64,000 nt of DNA from Gimesia maris (GTDB lineage: Bacteria > Planctomycetota > Planctomycetia > Planctomycetales > Planctomycetaceae). The DNA lies in NCBI RefSeq assembly GCF_008298035.1, contig NZ_CP042910.1:1756001-1820000 (forward strand), in the 5' to 3' direction. Under the pieces are notes generated by a model. The model worked only from the letters and a program-made list of their open reading frames with translations. It was not told the DNA's origin and searched no databases. Below, piece after piece: positions 53,770-62,544 of the stretch; position 1 is the first letter of the stretch, and each line of letters starts with the position of its first letter. A program made the translations under genes and the position numbers.

Positions 53770-54540
53770 ATGTTATTTACCTGGTGGCGGAACCGCAGAC
53801 GCAGAAAGATTCTGGCTTCGCCGATGCCAGACAGTTGGTTAACAATCCTGGATCAGAACGTATCGCAGCTCTCCCGGTTGACCGAGGCTCAGCGGACGCT
53901 GCTTTATCAGCGTGTGCAGATTTTCTTCAAAGAAAAGTACTGGGAAGGCTGTAATGGTTTTGAAATTACCGAAGAAGTCAAATTGACAATCGCCGGGCAG
54001 GCCTGCCTGTTGACACTGGGGTTTGCCACCGACTGCTTTGATCGCCTGCAGACGGTACTGGTTTATCCTGATACTTATATGGCACGCGAGGAGATGCTCA
54101 ACTCGATCGGCGTGCTGACAGAAGGGACGTCCTTCCGCCTGGGAGAATCCTGGGGACAGGGGCCGATCGTGTTGTCGTGGGAAAGTATTCGGGAGGGAGG
54201 GCAGATTCCCGATGATGGTCGCAATGTTGTGATCCATGAATTCGCGCATTATTACGATGCCATTGACCGGCAGTTTAATGGTACTCCACTGCTAAGTGGT
54301 CCCGAAGAATATCGGCGCTGGAATGAAGTGATGACCAGAGAGTTTCAGAGGCTGGTTTCACAGGTACAACAGGGGCAGGACACATTTATTGATCCATATG
54401 GCTCCACCAATCCGGCTGAATTTTTTGCCGTCTGTTCCGAACATTTTTTTGAACAACCGCGACTCATGCAGGAATATTCTGTTGATCTCTATGAAACTCT
54501 GCGCATGTTTTATCGGCAGGATCCAGCGCGGCAGTATTAA
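53770..54540 (+). CDS. mtfA: MtfA-like zinc-dependent peptidase
   Basis: A 256-residue member of the MtfA (Mlc titration factor A) family. The zinc motif is VIHEFAHYYDAIDRQFNG, and a third ligand region lies in NPAEFFAVCSEHFFEQP. The ATG at 53770 (MLFTWWRNRRRR) is preferred to the TTG at 53761. The N-terminal region WLTILDQNVSQLSRLTEAQR matches the family's helical lead. MtfA proteins are cytosolic peptidases linked to Mlc regulation in enterics; the target in planctomycetes is unknown. Followed by another metalloprotease gene on the same strand. Confidence 0.9.
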   Translation: MLFTWWRNRRRRKILASPMPDSWLTILDQNVSQLSRLTEAQRTLLYQRVQIFFKEKYWEGCNGFEITEEVKLTIAGQACLLTLGFATDCFDRLQTVLVYPDTYMAREEMLNSIGVLTEGTSFRLGESWGQGPIVLSWESIREGGQIPDDGRNVVIHEFAHYYDAIDRQFNGTPLLSGPEEYRRWNEVMTREFQRLVSQVQQGQDTFIDPYGSTNPAEFFAVCSEHFFEQPRLMQEYSVDLYETLRMFYRQDPARQY

Positions 54541-54684
54541 GTTAAAATTGTCTTAATGTGCCAGAAATGATTATGGATTTTATGAACTGGACTACTTACT
54601 ATATGTCAAGTAGGAGTTCTGTTCGTTAGATCATGTGGCGCTCCGGGAAGTCTTCGCGGCAGCAAGATTGAGACAGGAACCGTG

Positions 54685-57006
54685 ATGAGTGATTCTGCCC
54701 CCCGTCGAGTGAAACAGTCTGTCCAGAAGCCTGCCAAAGCTGAAAAATCTTCACCTGCAAAACCTCGGAAACGTTCCAGTCGCGAGATACAGAAACTGAC
54801 GCCGCGTAAAATCATGCAGGCATTCGAAGGGAATATCGAGCCGGTCACTCCCACAATGATGTATCGCCTGTGTGCGCTCCTGGTCAGTTTCGTCATGGTT
54901 TTACTGCCGCTGATCTACATTGCGATGATCGGTGGGGTGATCTGGGGCGTTTATTTTCATGCCGTTCATTCACTGAGTATGTTTGAAGCCGGCAGTTCGA
55001 GTTCTTCGACACGCAATCGAGGCAAGGGGATGATCCTGCTGCTGCTGGTGTATCTGACACCGATTATCGTCGGTGTGATTCTGATCATTTTCATGTTGAA
55101 GCCACTCTTTTCGCGGCCTTCTCATTCTTCGGCGTTTCGTGCATTGAAGCGGGAAAAAGAACCACTGCTGTTTATGTTTGTCGATCAGGTCTGTGACGCC
55201 GTCGGTGCGCCGCAACCGGTGCAGATTAACCTTGATATTCAGGTCAATGCGTCCGCCGGTTTCCGGCGGGGCTGGTTGAGTATGCTGGGGAATGACCTGG
55301 TGCTGACAATCGGCATGCCTCTGGTTGCCGGTTTATCGCTGAGGCAGTTTTCCGGAGTACTCGCACATGAATTTGGTCATTTTTCGCAGGGAGCCGGCAT
55401 GCGACTTTCGTTTATTATCCGCAGTATCAATATGTGGTTTATGCGCGTGGTCTACGAACGTGATGCATGGGATGAGCGGCTGGAGTATCTGTCGCAATCC
55501 ATCGACATACGTGTGAGCTGGGTTTTGTACCTGGCAAGGCTGTTTGTCTGGCTCACACGAAAAATTCTGTGGTTACTGATGATGGTGGGACACCTGGTAA
55601 GTGGTTTTCTGATGCGGCAGATGGAGTTTGACGCAGATCGTTACGAGGCACGTCTGGCGGGAAGTCGCTGTTTTGCAGTGACCAGTAAACGGCTGGCGTT
55701 ACTGGGAGTCGCCAACCAGGGGGCATTAAGTGATCTGGGACAGTTTTATGCTGAGGGGCGACTGGTTGACAATTTCCCTGCATTGATCAATATCAATTTG
55801 AATAAGCTGCCGGAAGAAGTAAAACAGGCTGTGAATAAGCATATCAAAGAGGAGCAGACCGGCTGGTTTGATACGCATCCTGCGACGCTGGAGCGAATCG
55901 CCAATATCCAGGATGAAGATCCGGAGGGAATCTTCCAGTTGAAGTCTCCAGCAACGGTTTTGTTCAGCGATTTTTCCCGGGAAGCCAAATTTGTCACACG
56001 TGATTTCTATTACGGGGTGTTCGGCAAGAAAATCCCGCGCGAAGACCTGCATTCGGTGGATGAATTACAGATTCGACTGGAAGCAGAAAATGAGTCCCAT
56101 AAAGCGGTGCAACGATTTTATCAGGGAGCGATTTATCCGAACCGCCCACTGCTGTTTTCCGAGTCCGCCATTCATACCCCGGATGATGCAAAGCAGTGTG
56201 CACAGGAATTGAAAAGCAGTCGAGAGAAGCAGTTGAAATATCGGGTGAAATATAAATCCTTTATTGATGAGTATCGTGAATTTGAGTCAAAATCAATGAG
56301 TGTGACGATGGCCGAAGTCGCTGTACGCGCGCGGCTCAAGCTGGATATTGATGATCCTTTTTTCAAATCGTTGAAGAATTACGATAAGGTCATCAATGCA
56401 AAGCATGGTATTGAACGGAAGAAAAGCGAAACACGCGGCGAACTGGAAAAGTATGAAACACTGGTCGTGAATCGACTCGAACGGGGCCTGCAGTTGTTTC
56501 ATGTCCCAAAAGTGCAGGCTCAGATTGCTGATGCTGCTCTCTGGGAACGTGACTTGCCTGATCTGCTGCTGGCGTTACAGGCCACGAATTCACAGATCAG
56601 CCGTTTATGGGAACTGCATATGAACTCGGTTGCGCTTCAGGTGTTACTGCGTTTTTTTGATGATTTGCGTACCGATGATAAATATTGTGAAGTGGTGCTT
56701 TCCGAAATGGAGAAAATGGAAGCGCTGCTGAATTCGATTTACAATCGTTTTAAACGCCTGCTGTATCCTTTTGAACATTCTCGTGTCGATATTTCGATTG
56801 CCGAATTTGCACTCGCACGGATTCCGGAATCGAATAACCCAGCAGAGCTTCTGGGTGCGGCAGAGGCTCTGTTCGATAGTCTGATGGCCTTGAATCATCG
56901 GGTGCTGGGACGTCTCTGTCTGCTGGCAGAGCAAGTGGAAACACTACTGGGTTTTGAAGTGTTACCCGAGTATCAGGAAGCAGACACTGACGAACAGGAA
57001 TCGTAA
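54685..57006 (+). CDS. M48-family membrane metallopeptidase, long form
   Basis: A 773-residue protein from ATG 54685. Helices lie at about 65-100 (LVSFVMVLLPLIYIAMIGGV) and 125-145. The M48/HtpX-type zinc motif is VLAHEFGHFSQGAG near residue 230, with the third ligand in MEFDADRYEARLAG. DTHPATLERI, a family feature, follows near 395. The last 370 residues are helical and unlike HtpX or Oma1, so this is the long M48 variant found in planctomycetes. A role in membrane protein quality control is likely. The start gives a basic N-terminus suited to cytosolic location. Confidence 0.88.
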   Translation: MSDSAPRRVKQSVQKPAKAEKSSPAKPRKRSSREIQKLTPRKIMQAFEGNIEPVTPTMMYRLCALLVSFVMVLLPLIYIAMIGGVIWGVYFHAVHSLSMFEAGSSSSSTRNRGKGMILLLLVYLTPIIVGVILIIFMLKPLFSRPSHSSAFRALKREKEPLLFMFVDQVCDAVGAPQPVQINLDIQVNASAGFRRGWLSMLGNDLVLTIGMPLVAGLSLRQFSGVLAHEFGHFSQGAGMRLSFIIRSINMWFMRVVYERDAWDERLEYLSQSIDIRVSWVLYLARLFVWLTRKILWLLMMVGHLVSGFLMRQMEFDADRYEARLAGSRCFAVTSKRLALLGVANQGALSDLGQFYAEGRLVDNFPALININLNKLPEEVKQAVNKHIKEEQTGWFDTHPATLERIANIQDEDPEGIFQLKSPATVLFSDFSREAKFVTRDFYYGVFGKKIPREDLHSVDELQIRLEAENESHKAVQRFYQGAIYPNRPLLFSESAIHTPDDAKQCAQELKSSREKQLKYRVKYKSFIDEYREFESKSMSVTMAEVAVRARLKLDIDDPFFKSLKNYDKVINAKHGIERKKSETRGELEKYETLVVNRLERGLQLFHVPKVQAQIADAALWERDLPDLLLALQATNSQISRLWELHMNSVALQVLLRFFDDLRTDDKYCEVVLSEMEKMEALLNSIYNRFKRLLYPFEHSRVDISIAEFALARIPESNNPAELLGAAEALFDSLMALNHRVLGRLCLLAEQVETLLGFEVLPEYQEADTDEQES

Positions 57007-57249
57007 ATGAAGTGTCGGGCTTTCATTTCTGCCGGTTTCATCCCCATAGCTACTCAGCAGGCGACGGATCAGAATGCATTGATGTATATGCGTTTTTGAT
57101 GGTTCTGCCCGATTTCGATCGGCGGATTTTGCCGATTGTTGAAGCAATGTGAACATATAGGGTCTGCTTCAGATAGGAATTCGAGAAGAGTTCCGGGATT
57201 CTACGACTTCTTTCATCCCAGGCTTAACGGTGGTCGATAAATGAAAAGG

Positions 57250-57301
57250 AGTCCTGGTGTTTCGTAGATAGAATCTACCTTTAACTATTCTCACCGGGAC
57301 T
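57250..57301 (+). promoter_or_regulatory. Branched stem-loop in the leader of the TPR lipoprotein gene
   Basis: Outer arms AGTCCTGGTG (57250-57259) and CACCGGGACT (57292-57301) pair with one G-T; inside them is a perfect hairpin GTAGAT-AGA-ATCTAC (57264-57278). It is about 140 bases upstream of the ATG. No known riboswitch class fits by eye. Confidence 0.4.
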
Positions 57302-57439
57302 GAATGTAGAACGGATTCAATTTCGAGTCACTTTCAGGTCAGCAATGCCTGTTTTAATACTTGTGTCTGCCCAGGATGGTCTGAGTGTTTCTCACAATGG
57401 ATAGTGAAAAATCACAATTAAATTTTGTGAGGTAATGGA

Positions 57440-58453
57440 ATGCGAAACTCAACAATATGGACAATGGTCCTCTTTTCCGGAGTGGCCGCTCTTTTGACAA
57501 CGGGATGTTCTCACTCTCCGAATATGGTGCGATCAGGCCTGAAGTTGCCAATGGATGAGTCTCCCCAAATGATAATGGCGCGACAGGCTGAAGAAAAAGG
57601 TCAGTTCGTCAAAGCCGAGCAGACTTATCGTGTCATGTTACAGCGAAATCCAGGGAACTCAGTCGCTTTACATCGTATGGGGATTGTCAACTCAAAATTG
57701 GGCCGACATGAAACTGCCACCAAATATCTGATGGAAGCAGTCAAGGTTCAGCCCGAGAATCCCAAATATCTGACAGACCTGGGTTATGCCCTTTATCTGC
57801 AGAATGATCTTCCCGCTGCTGAGATTGCACTGGAAGAATCGATCAAACGAGATCCCAGTACTAAACGCTCCTTCAACAATCTGAGCCTCGTGTTAGGGCA
57901 TCAGGGACGCATGGACGAGGCTTATCAGGTAGCTCGTACTGTGATGAGTGCTGAAGAAGCGCATGCCAATCTGGGATATATCTCCCTGCAGAGAGGTATG
58001 CTGGATGATGCAGCCCGGCATTATCACCGCGCTTTAGAAATCAATCCAGACCTGGATTCGATCAAGGAAGCCGTGGTACAGGTTGCCCAGCTGCAGAAAC
58101 AGCAGATGGAAAAAACAATCTCACAACCTGAGGTTCAGGTTGCACAGACTCCTGTCACAGAACCAGTCCCAGCTGATTCGTTCGTGTCTGAAGTCGTAAC
58201 TGTGACAGAAGAGTCAGTTGTTTCTGAATCAGAAGACACAGAATTCAGGATCATCACAGAAGCTGATGCAGAAGTGATCGGAACTATGGAGCAACCTGTG
58301 GCTCAGATTTCTGCAGTCCAGGAATTGCCGATTCAGGGTTTTGAGCCTCCTTTGCATGTGAGCAACGACGACTATATACCTTCAGTTGATAATACGTTTC
58401 TCAAAACCGTTCAAAGTCTGGAATCTGTGACCAACGTTCGCAGTGTCGAATAA
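57440..58453 (+). CDS. TPR-repeat lipoprotein
   Basis: A 337-residue lipoprotein. The signal peptide is MRNSTIWTMVLFSGVAALLT, with lipobox LTTGC (Cys23). At least four TPR units follow, about residues 45-220 (AEEKGQFVKAEQTYRVMLQR, ALHRMGIVNSKLGRHETATK, YLTDLGYALYLQNDLPAAEI, AHANLGYISLQRGMLDDAAR). The last 120 residues are acidic, Val/Glu-rich and probably unstructured. It is likely an outer- or inner-membrane scaffold; planctomycetal Tad/secretion loci often have similar proteins. A terminator follows the stop. Confidence 0.88.
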   Translation: MRNSTIWTMVLFSGVAALLTTGCSHSPNMVRSGLKLPMDESPQMIMARQAEEKGQFVKAEQTYRVMLQRNPGNSVALHRMGIVNSKLGRHETATKYLMEAVKVQPENPKYLTDLGYALYLQNDLPAAEIALEESIKRDPSTKRSFNNLSLVLGHQGRMDEAYQVARTVMSAEEAHANLGYISLQRGMLDDAARHYHRALEINPDLDSIKEAVVQVAQLQKQQMEKTISQPEVQVAQTPVTEPVPADSFVSEVVTVTEESVVSESEDTEFRIITEADAEVIGTMEQPVAQISAVQELPIQGFEPPLHVSNDDYIPSVDNTFLKTVQSLESVTNVRSVE

Positions 58454-58474
58454 GCGAAGAAACAAACAAAATAC

Positions 58475-58512
58475 AAAAGCAGCAGACGTCGATTGACGAC
58501 TGCTGCTTTTTT
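58475..58512 (+). terminator. Terminator after the TPR lipoprotein gene
   Basis: GCAGCAG/CTGCTGC stem, with an inner ACGTC/GACG pairing, is flanked by AAAA on the left and T6 on the right. It may act on both strands, as the next gene is convergent. Confidence 0.85.
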
Positions 58513-58548
58513 AATGCGCCGTTTACTTCCCAACAGTTTAACGAGAGG

Positions 58549-59004
58549 TTAGGGGGCGACTGTCGGAGTTGCTTTTGCAGAAAAGCGACTGGCTCCCATC
58601 AAAGGATCGTTGGGATCAATTTTCTGGAATAGTAATTTTCGAGTCACATTAGACTTTTTTTTGGGACCGCCAGTTCTCTGCACATAAGTAGGAGTCAGCT
58701 CTAAATGTTTTTCAGAGAAAGCATGGAAATCAAAAAATAAAACGGCATTGATTTCCGTTTTTCGCATGTCGAGGACCATTTGCTGTGGATCCGATTCTGT
58801 ATCGAGGTAAAAGGCGCCTTTACGCCGTTTTCCCAGATGCACGCTGTAGACGCTCCCATCTCTATTGAAAATCATGTTAGGTCCGCTGGAGTTTTGCCAT
58901 CGCCCGATCAGCAAGTCTCGTTCAGACTTTTGGCAGGAACTCGCCAGGCAGACCAGTGACAGTAACGCCAGTGCTGAATACTTCAATTGCGTCCGATTCT
59001 TCAT
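58549..59004 (-). CDS. Small lipoprotein, unknown function
   Basis: A 151-residue product with a lipoprotein signal: MKNRTQLKYSALALLSLVCL, then ASSCQKS with the lipidated Cys at about 24. The mature part begins RDLLIGRWQNSSGPNMIFNR followed by DGSVYSVHLGKRRKG, a beta-rich pattern like lipocalin-type or META-like stress proteins. It ends in a basic segment and ATPTVAP. Family not recognised with confidence. Convergent with the TPR gene. Confidence 0.72.
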   Translation of the reverse strand: MKNRTQLKYSALALLSLVCLASSCQKSERDLLIGRWQNSSGPNMIFNRDGSVYSVHLGKRRKGAFYLDTESDPQQMVLDMRKTEINAVLFFDFHAFSEKHLELTPTYVQRTGGPKKKSNVTRKLLFQKIDPNDPLMGASRFSAKATPTVAP

Positions 59005-60065
59005 GGTTCTTTTTTCTCAACTGCTTGATGTCGCGTTAGACCGATCCAGGTTATTAGTCACCCGGATTGGTATTTTGGTCATATACCATAGTTAATGTAA
59101 AGATGAACAAGATGGGTGCTGTGAAGATTTTAAGGAATTAGGATGGAATGAGCTGATCCCCTCATCCAGCCCCTGATGTGAAAAGAGCTTCCTTACCTGT
59201 CCATATTTCTGCTTCGTTTCTCTATCAACGCAAGCGGTAAACCATTCACTCGACTGAAATTTCTCACCCTGGTTCTGAAAAACCAGCCGACGGTCCTGAG
59301 ACCGAGCCTTTCCGCTGCGTTTCCTGCCTGATCGTCATAACCGATACGACCAGATTTCTTATCAAAAGCGTTAAAGTCGTTGTAAAGCAATCTGAACATT
59401 CCAGGTCGAACTCCCGCTTCTTGCTGACCGCATCTTTTCGAATACAGCTTTATTCCGAATATATAAGTTATTCTGATTAAATGGTTTATGTCGAAAATCC
59501 TGGTTGTAGGTTTCATAGGCGTTCTTCGTATGGCACGCATATTGCCTAATGTAACAGGCATGCCGGTTATTCGGAGATTACTGAACAGTCCGAATATGAC
59601 GGTTATACCATTCACAAAATGATTCTCCTGTCTGAACGTGTCAGGAGAAGTTAAGTGCATAGAGAGAGTGTGTGGCGACCTGAGAGACCGTTGCACAAGT
59701 CGGTGACCTGAGAGACCACCGATGACTGATTGACTGAAGCGGAGAGAACTTCTGGTATTTACCCTGATTTTATGGTGAGTGAGGTAATTGAGTTCCGCCT
59801 CGAAATCCAGATAAGGAAAGCCTGAGAAACTTTCCTCTCCCGCTTTAGCCAATCGGCATTTTTCAATCGACCAACAGTATCAGAGGCAGGGAATCGTCCC
59901 TGTGAGAAACACAATTTATCGTGCAACAGCGTTGATCAATCTGTTCAACAGACAGGTTGATTTCGTGCTGTTGAATCCTGTACGCCCTGGAGTGATTCTC
60001 CAGAGCGGATCAAGCAGACTTTTCAATCAAAATGCGGAACATCAAGATCACAAAAGGAGCTTCCC
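59005..60065. other. Long region upstream of the pilin-like gene, no firm gene
   Basis: About 1.06 kb. A minus-strand ORF (59193-59852, 219 codons from TTG) is Arg-rich and has no ribosome-binding site or family feature. A 13-base direct repeat GACCTGAGAGACC occurs at 59677-59689 and 59705-59717 (28-base period). The promoter of the pilin-like gene should lie near the right end. Confidence 0.4.
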
Positions 60066-60599
60066 ATGCATCAATTTGTCAAACAATTCTGGAACGATGA
60101 AGGCGGATTCGTTCTCTCGGCTGAACTGGTCATTATCCTGACCGTTGCCGTCCTGGCGATGATTGTCGGCTTAAGTTATGTCCAGACGGCTGTCATCAGT
60201 GAGTTTTCGGATATCGGGACTGCGATTTCTTCATTGAATCAGAGCTACGCTTACAGTGGCTATTATTCGCAAAGCTACTTTGGAAAATTTAAAGCCTTCT
60301 ATTCTGGATCATGTTATTTCAACTATCCACGAGGCGGAGCGGTTCTGGGGTACAACAGTTGTAATGTTGTGGGGAACGGTGGCAATTATGGTGGAACTCA
60401 AGGCAGTTACTCCCGAGACCTGGTCCTGGAACCTGAAGTGGTGGATCAGCCCTGTGAACTTTGTAAACCAGGGGCTGTGCAGGAAGACGTGATCGAAGGT
60501 CCTGATCTGGATTGCCCCGGTTGTGTGCCTGGCGAAGAGAAAGTGATTCCTGAACCTCAGCCTCAACCATCATCCACTCCTAATGTACAACAGAAGTAG
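60066..60599 (+). CDS. Flp/Tad pilin-like membrane protein
   Basis: A 177-residue protein. A short N-terminus with EGGFVLSAELVIILTVAVLA leads into MIVGLSYVQTAVISEFSDIG, one hydrophobic helix with a Glu near its start, as in TadE/Flp-type pilins. The following region is Tyr/Gly/Ser-rich (YAYSGYYSQSYFGKF, NYGGTQGSYSRD), then come two CxxC pairs (CELCKPG, CPGCVPG) and a Pro/Gln tail. It is an envelope protein, probably structural; the cysteine pairs suggest metal or disulfides. AAAGGAG precedes the ATG. A terminator follows. Confidence 0.72.
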   Translation: MHQFVKQFWNDEGGFVLSAELVIILTVAVLAMIVGLSYVQTAVISEFSDIGTAISSLNQSYAYSGYYSQSYFGKFKAFYSGSCYFNYPRGGAVLGYNSCNVVGNGGNYGGTQGSYSRDLVLEPEVVDQPCELCKPGAVQEDVIEGPDLDCPGCVPGEEKVIPEPQPQPSSTPNVQQK

Positions 60600-60664
60600 A
60601 ACAATGTGGGCTCGTCGGGCAGGATCTCCCGCGGGACCCACCAGACCGGGCATGTGGTAGCTAA

Positions 60665-60708
60665 AGGTCGGCCAGTCTTTCCGATAAGAGACTGTGCCGA
60701 TCTTTTTT
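60665..60708 (+). terminator. Terminator of the pilin-like gene
   Basis: The stem AGGTCGGC-CAGTCT/AGACTG-T-GCCGATC is followed by T6, about 65 bases after the stop. Confidence 0.75.
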
Positions 60709-60743
60709 GCATTCAGCAGCTTTGTTCAAGAGTTAATCAAAAT

Positions 60744-60776
60744 AAAAAAAGCCACTTGCAGAACACTGCAAGTGGC
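60744..60776 (-). terminator. Terminator after tRNA-Ala
   Basis: Perfect 11-base stem GCCACTTGCAG/CTGCAAGTGGC with a four-base loop; on the minus strand it is followed by seven T. It ends the tRNA transcript. Confidence 0.9.
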
Positions 60777-60782
60777 TTAAAG

Positions 60783-60855
60783 TGGAGGATACCGGGCTCG
60801 AACCGGTGACCTTTTGGCTGCCAGCCAAACGCTCTCCCAACTGAGCTAATCCCCC
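60783..60855 (-). tRNA. tRNA-Ala (anticodon GGC)
   Basis: A 73-base cloverleaf. The acceptor stem GGGGGAT/ATCCTCC includes the G3-U70 pair that marks alanine tRNAs. The D arm is GCTC/GAGC. The anticodon arm TTTGG-CTGGCAG-CCAAA gives anticodon GGC. The T arm ACCGG-TTCGAGC-CCGGT is intact. The discriminator is A and CCA is not encoded. A terminator follows 7 bases downstream on the minus strand. Confidence 0.95.
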
Positions 60856-61136
60856 AGAATGGTGTTGATTCCCGCTGAATCTAAGGCTAAGGATAGAAAA
60901 TAGTTTCGGCAATTCAAGAGCTGAGAAACAATCTAAATAAAAAAACGCTCAAAAATCGTACTGAGAAAACAAAAATGGGTTGTTCCAAGTGAAAACCCAG
61001 TGAAGGTTTAGGTGATTTTGTGATCTGAACTGTGAACCCCGGGCGTGTAATACAGCTCTGAGAGAATGAACAGGAGCCGGTGGTCTGTATGCGGCTTGTT
61101 TTGCTTGAGTTTCACATAAAAAATCAGGGGCAATGA

Positions 61137-61691
61137 ATGGCCGTTCGATCGATCTCTCGATTACATGAACATCGGCGCTGGGTAAACCAGGCTTTACTGG
61201 ACTCGGCAGAAGCACTTTCGGATAAGCAGCTCCATCAGAGTTTTTCCATCGGCCAGGGATCTGTCTGGCGGTCACTGGTGCATCTATATGCGGCTGAGTA
61301 TGTCTGGCTGGAAGCATTACAGGGAAACGAGTCTCCCGTTTTGCCCGGCGATGTGGCAGAGGCACTGCCGGGAAATCAGCAGGGAGCAGGTGGGATCAGG
61401 TCCCTGGAAGAACTGAAGCAGAAATGGAATGCACAGGAACAGAGGTGGATTGACTATCTGGAGCAGATTTCGACGGAAATGCTGGATGACCTGGTCAATA
61501 AACGGAGTACGAGCAGTGGAAAAGGGCGCGTGCATCAGACGCGTTGTGAAGATATATTGCTGCATGTTTGTACGCACGCGCAATATACCACAGCGCAGGT
61601 TATCAACATGCTGCGACAGATTGGCATAGAGCCTCTGCCGGCAACGATGCTGATTACCCTCGCTCGAACGCAGATGGGCACAGTAGACTGA
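61137..61691 (+). CDS. DinB-family protein
   Basis: A 184-residue four-helix-bundle protein of the DinB/YfiT-like superfamily. The usual metal-binding histidines are seen at LVHLYAAEYVWLEALQG and LLHVCTHAQYTTAQVINML. The N-terminal helix contains HEHRRWVNQALLDSAE. Members are metal-dependent thiol transferases or of unknown function. The ATG at 61137 is preceded by GGGGCA. It is convergent with lexA. A DNA-damage link is suggested only by the family name and the neighbour. Confidence 0.85.
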   Translation: MAVRSISRLHEHRRWVNQALLDSAEALSDKQLHQSFSIGQGSVWRSLVHLYAAEYVWLEALQGNESPVLPGDVAEALPGNQQGAGGIRSLEELKQKWNAQEQRWIDYLEQISTEMLDDLVNKRSTSSGKGRVHQTRCEDILLHVCTHAQYTTAQVINMLRQIGIEPLPATMLITLARTQMGTVD

Positions 61692-61716
61692 CCCGGATTA
61701 GCCAGTCTGCAGTGAC

Positions 61717-62325
61717 TCAGTTAAACTTGCGGATGACACCCTTCACCACACCCAGCACCTGAACGTCGGTGGAATAGATGGGGGACATGGTCGAATTGGC
61801 AGGTTCCAGTCGCACACGGTCTGCTTCCTGATAGAAGCGTTTCAATGTTGCCTCCTGATTATCGACCAGTGCCACGACAATTTCGCCCTGCTGGCAGGTG
61901 TCCTGCTTTTTGACAACGACAAAATCTCCTTCTTGAATCTGTGCTTCAATCATGGAGTTGCCTTTGACTTTCAGGCAGAAATTATCGCCACTCTCAAACA
62001 GAGCGCTGAAATCAACCTGTGAGTCATCTGCCGCTGGTGGGATGATTGGTGTCCCAGCCTGTAGTGAACCGGAAAAGGTAACGTTTGCCGGTTTCTGTGC
62101 ATTGTCACAAAGTTGAATGGAACGTGAGATATGGGATTTACGTTTAATCAGCCCTTTTCGTTCCAGAGCTTTCAGATGTCCCATCACACCGTTAGGAGAC
62201 CGGATATCGAATGCATCGCCGATTTCCCTGACCGTGGGACCATATCCACGGTTAACAATTTTGTCTTTCAGAAATTGATAGATCGCCAGTTGCCGCTCCG
62301 TCAATTTGACATTTTGATTTATCAT
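61717..62325 (-). CDS. lexA: LexA SOS-response repressor
   Basis: The 202-residue LexA has an N-terminal winged helix (LTERQLAIYQFLKDKIVNRG and REIGDAFDIRSPNGVMGHLK), an Ala-Gly autocleavage site in SLQAGTPIIPP, the catalytic Ser in KGNSMIEAQIQEGDFVVV and Lys in NQEATLKRFY. RecA filaments induce its self-cleavage and so de-repress SOS genes. AGGAAG lies before the ATG. Possible operator sequences lie at 62346-62402; planctomycetal LexA boxes are not well defined, so this is tentative. Confidence 0.97.
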   Translation of the reverse strand: MINQNVKLTERQLAIYQFLKDKIVNRGYGPTVREIGDAFDIRSPNGVMGHLKALERKGLIKRKSHISRSIQLCDNAQKPANVTFSGSLQAGTPIIPPAADDSQVDFSALFESGDNFCLKVKGNSMIEAQIQEGDFVVVKKQDTCQQGEIVVALVDNQEATLKRFYQEADRVRLEPANSTMSPIYSTDVQVLGVVKGVIRKFN

Positions 62326-62345
62326 GCCTGCTTCCTCATCACATA

Positions 62346-62402
62346 CACTATCGCTAAACGGTTACACCATAGTGATCACACTCTAAATAGCGTTTTCACT
62401 AT
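62346..62402. promoter_or_regulatory. Candidate LexA operator region upstream of lexA
   Basis: Inverted-repeat-like sequences ATAGCGTTTTCACTAT (62387-62402) and CACTATCGCT (62346-62355) share the CACTAT and AGCG blocks, and GTGATCAC (62372-62379) is a perfect palindrome. lexA is normally autoregulated, so one of these could be its operator. Confidence 0.25.
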
Positions 62403-62544
62403 ACAATGGCCCGTTCTTTACACTAATGGACTCATGAGACCCCAAAACCTAACACAGTTTTCAATAAATCTGTGTAAGCTGTTGCGAAAGCGAAAGATGT
62501 GCGGAAAGCACACCGCTAAAGCATGTAAAGTAATAATGATGATA

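Noticed and set aside
59193-59852. 219-codon minus-strand ORF
   Set aside because: TTG start, no ribosome-binding site, Arg-rich with no domain pattern; kept only as a note under the intergenic region.
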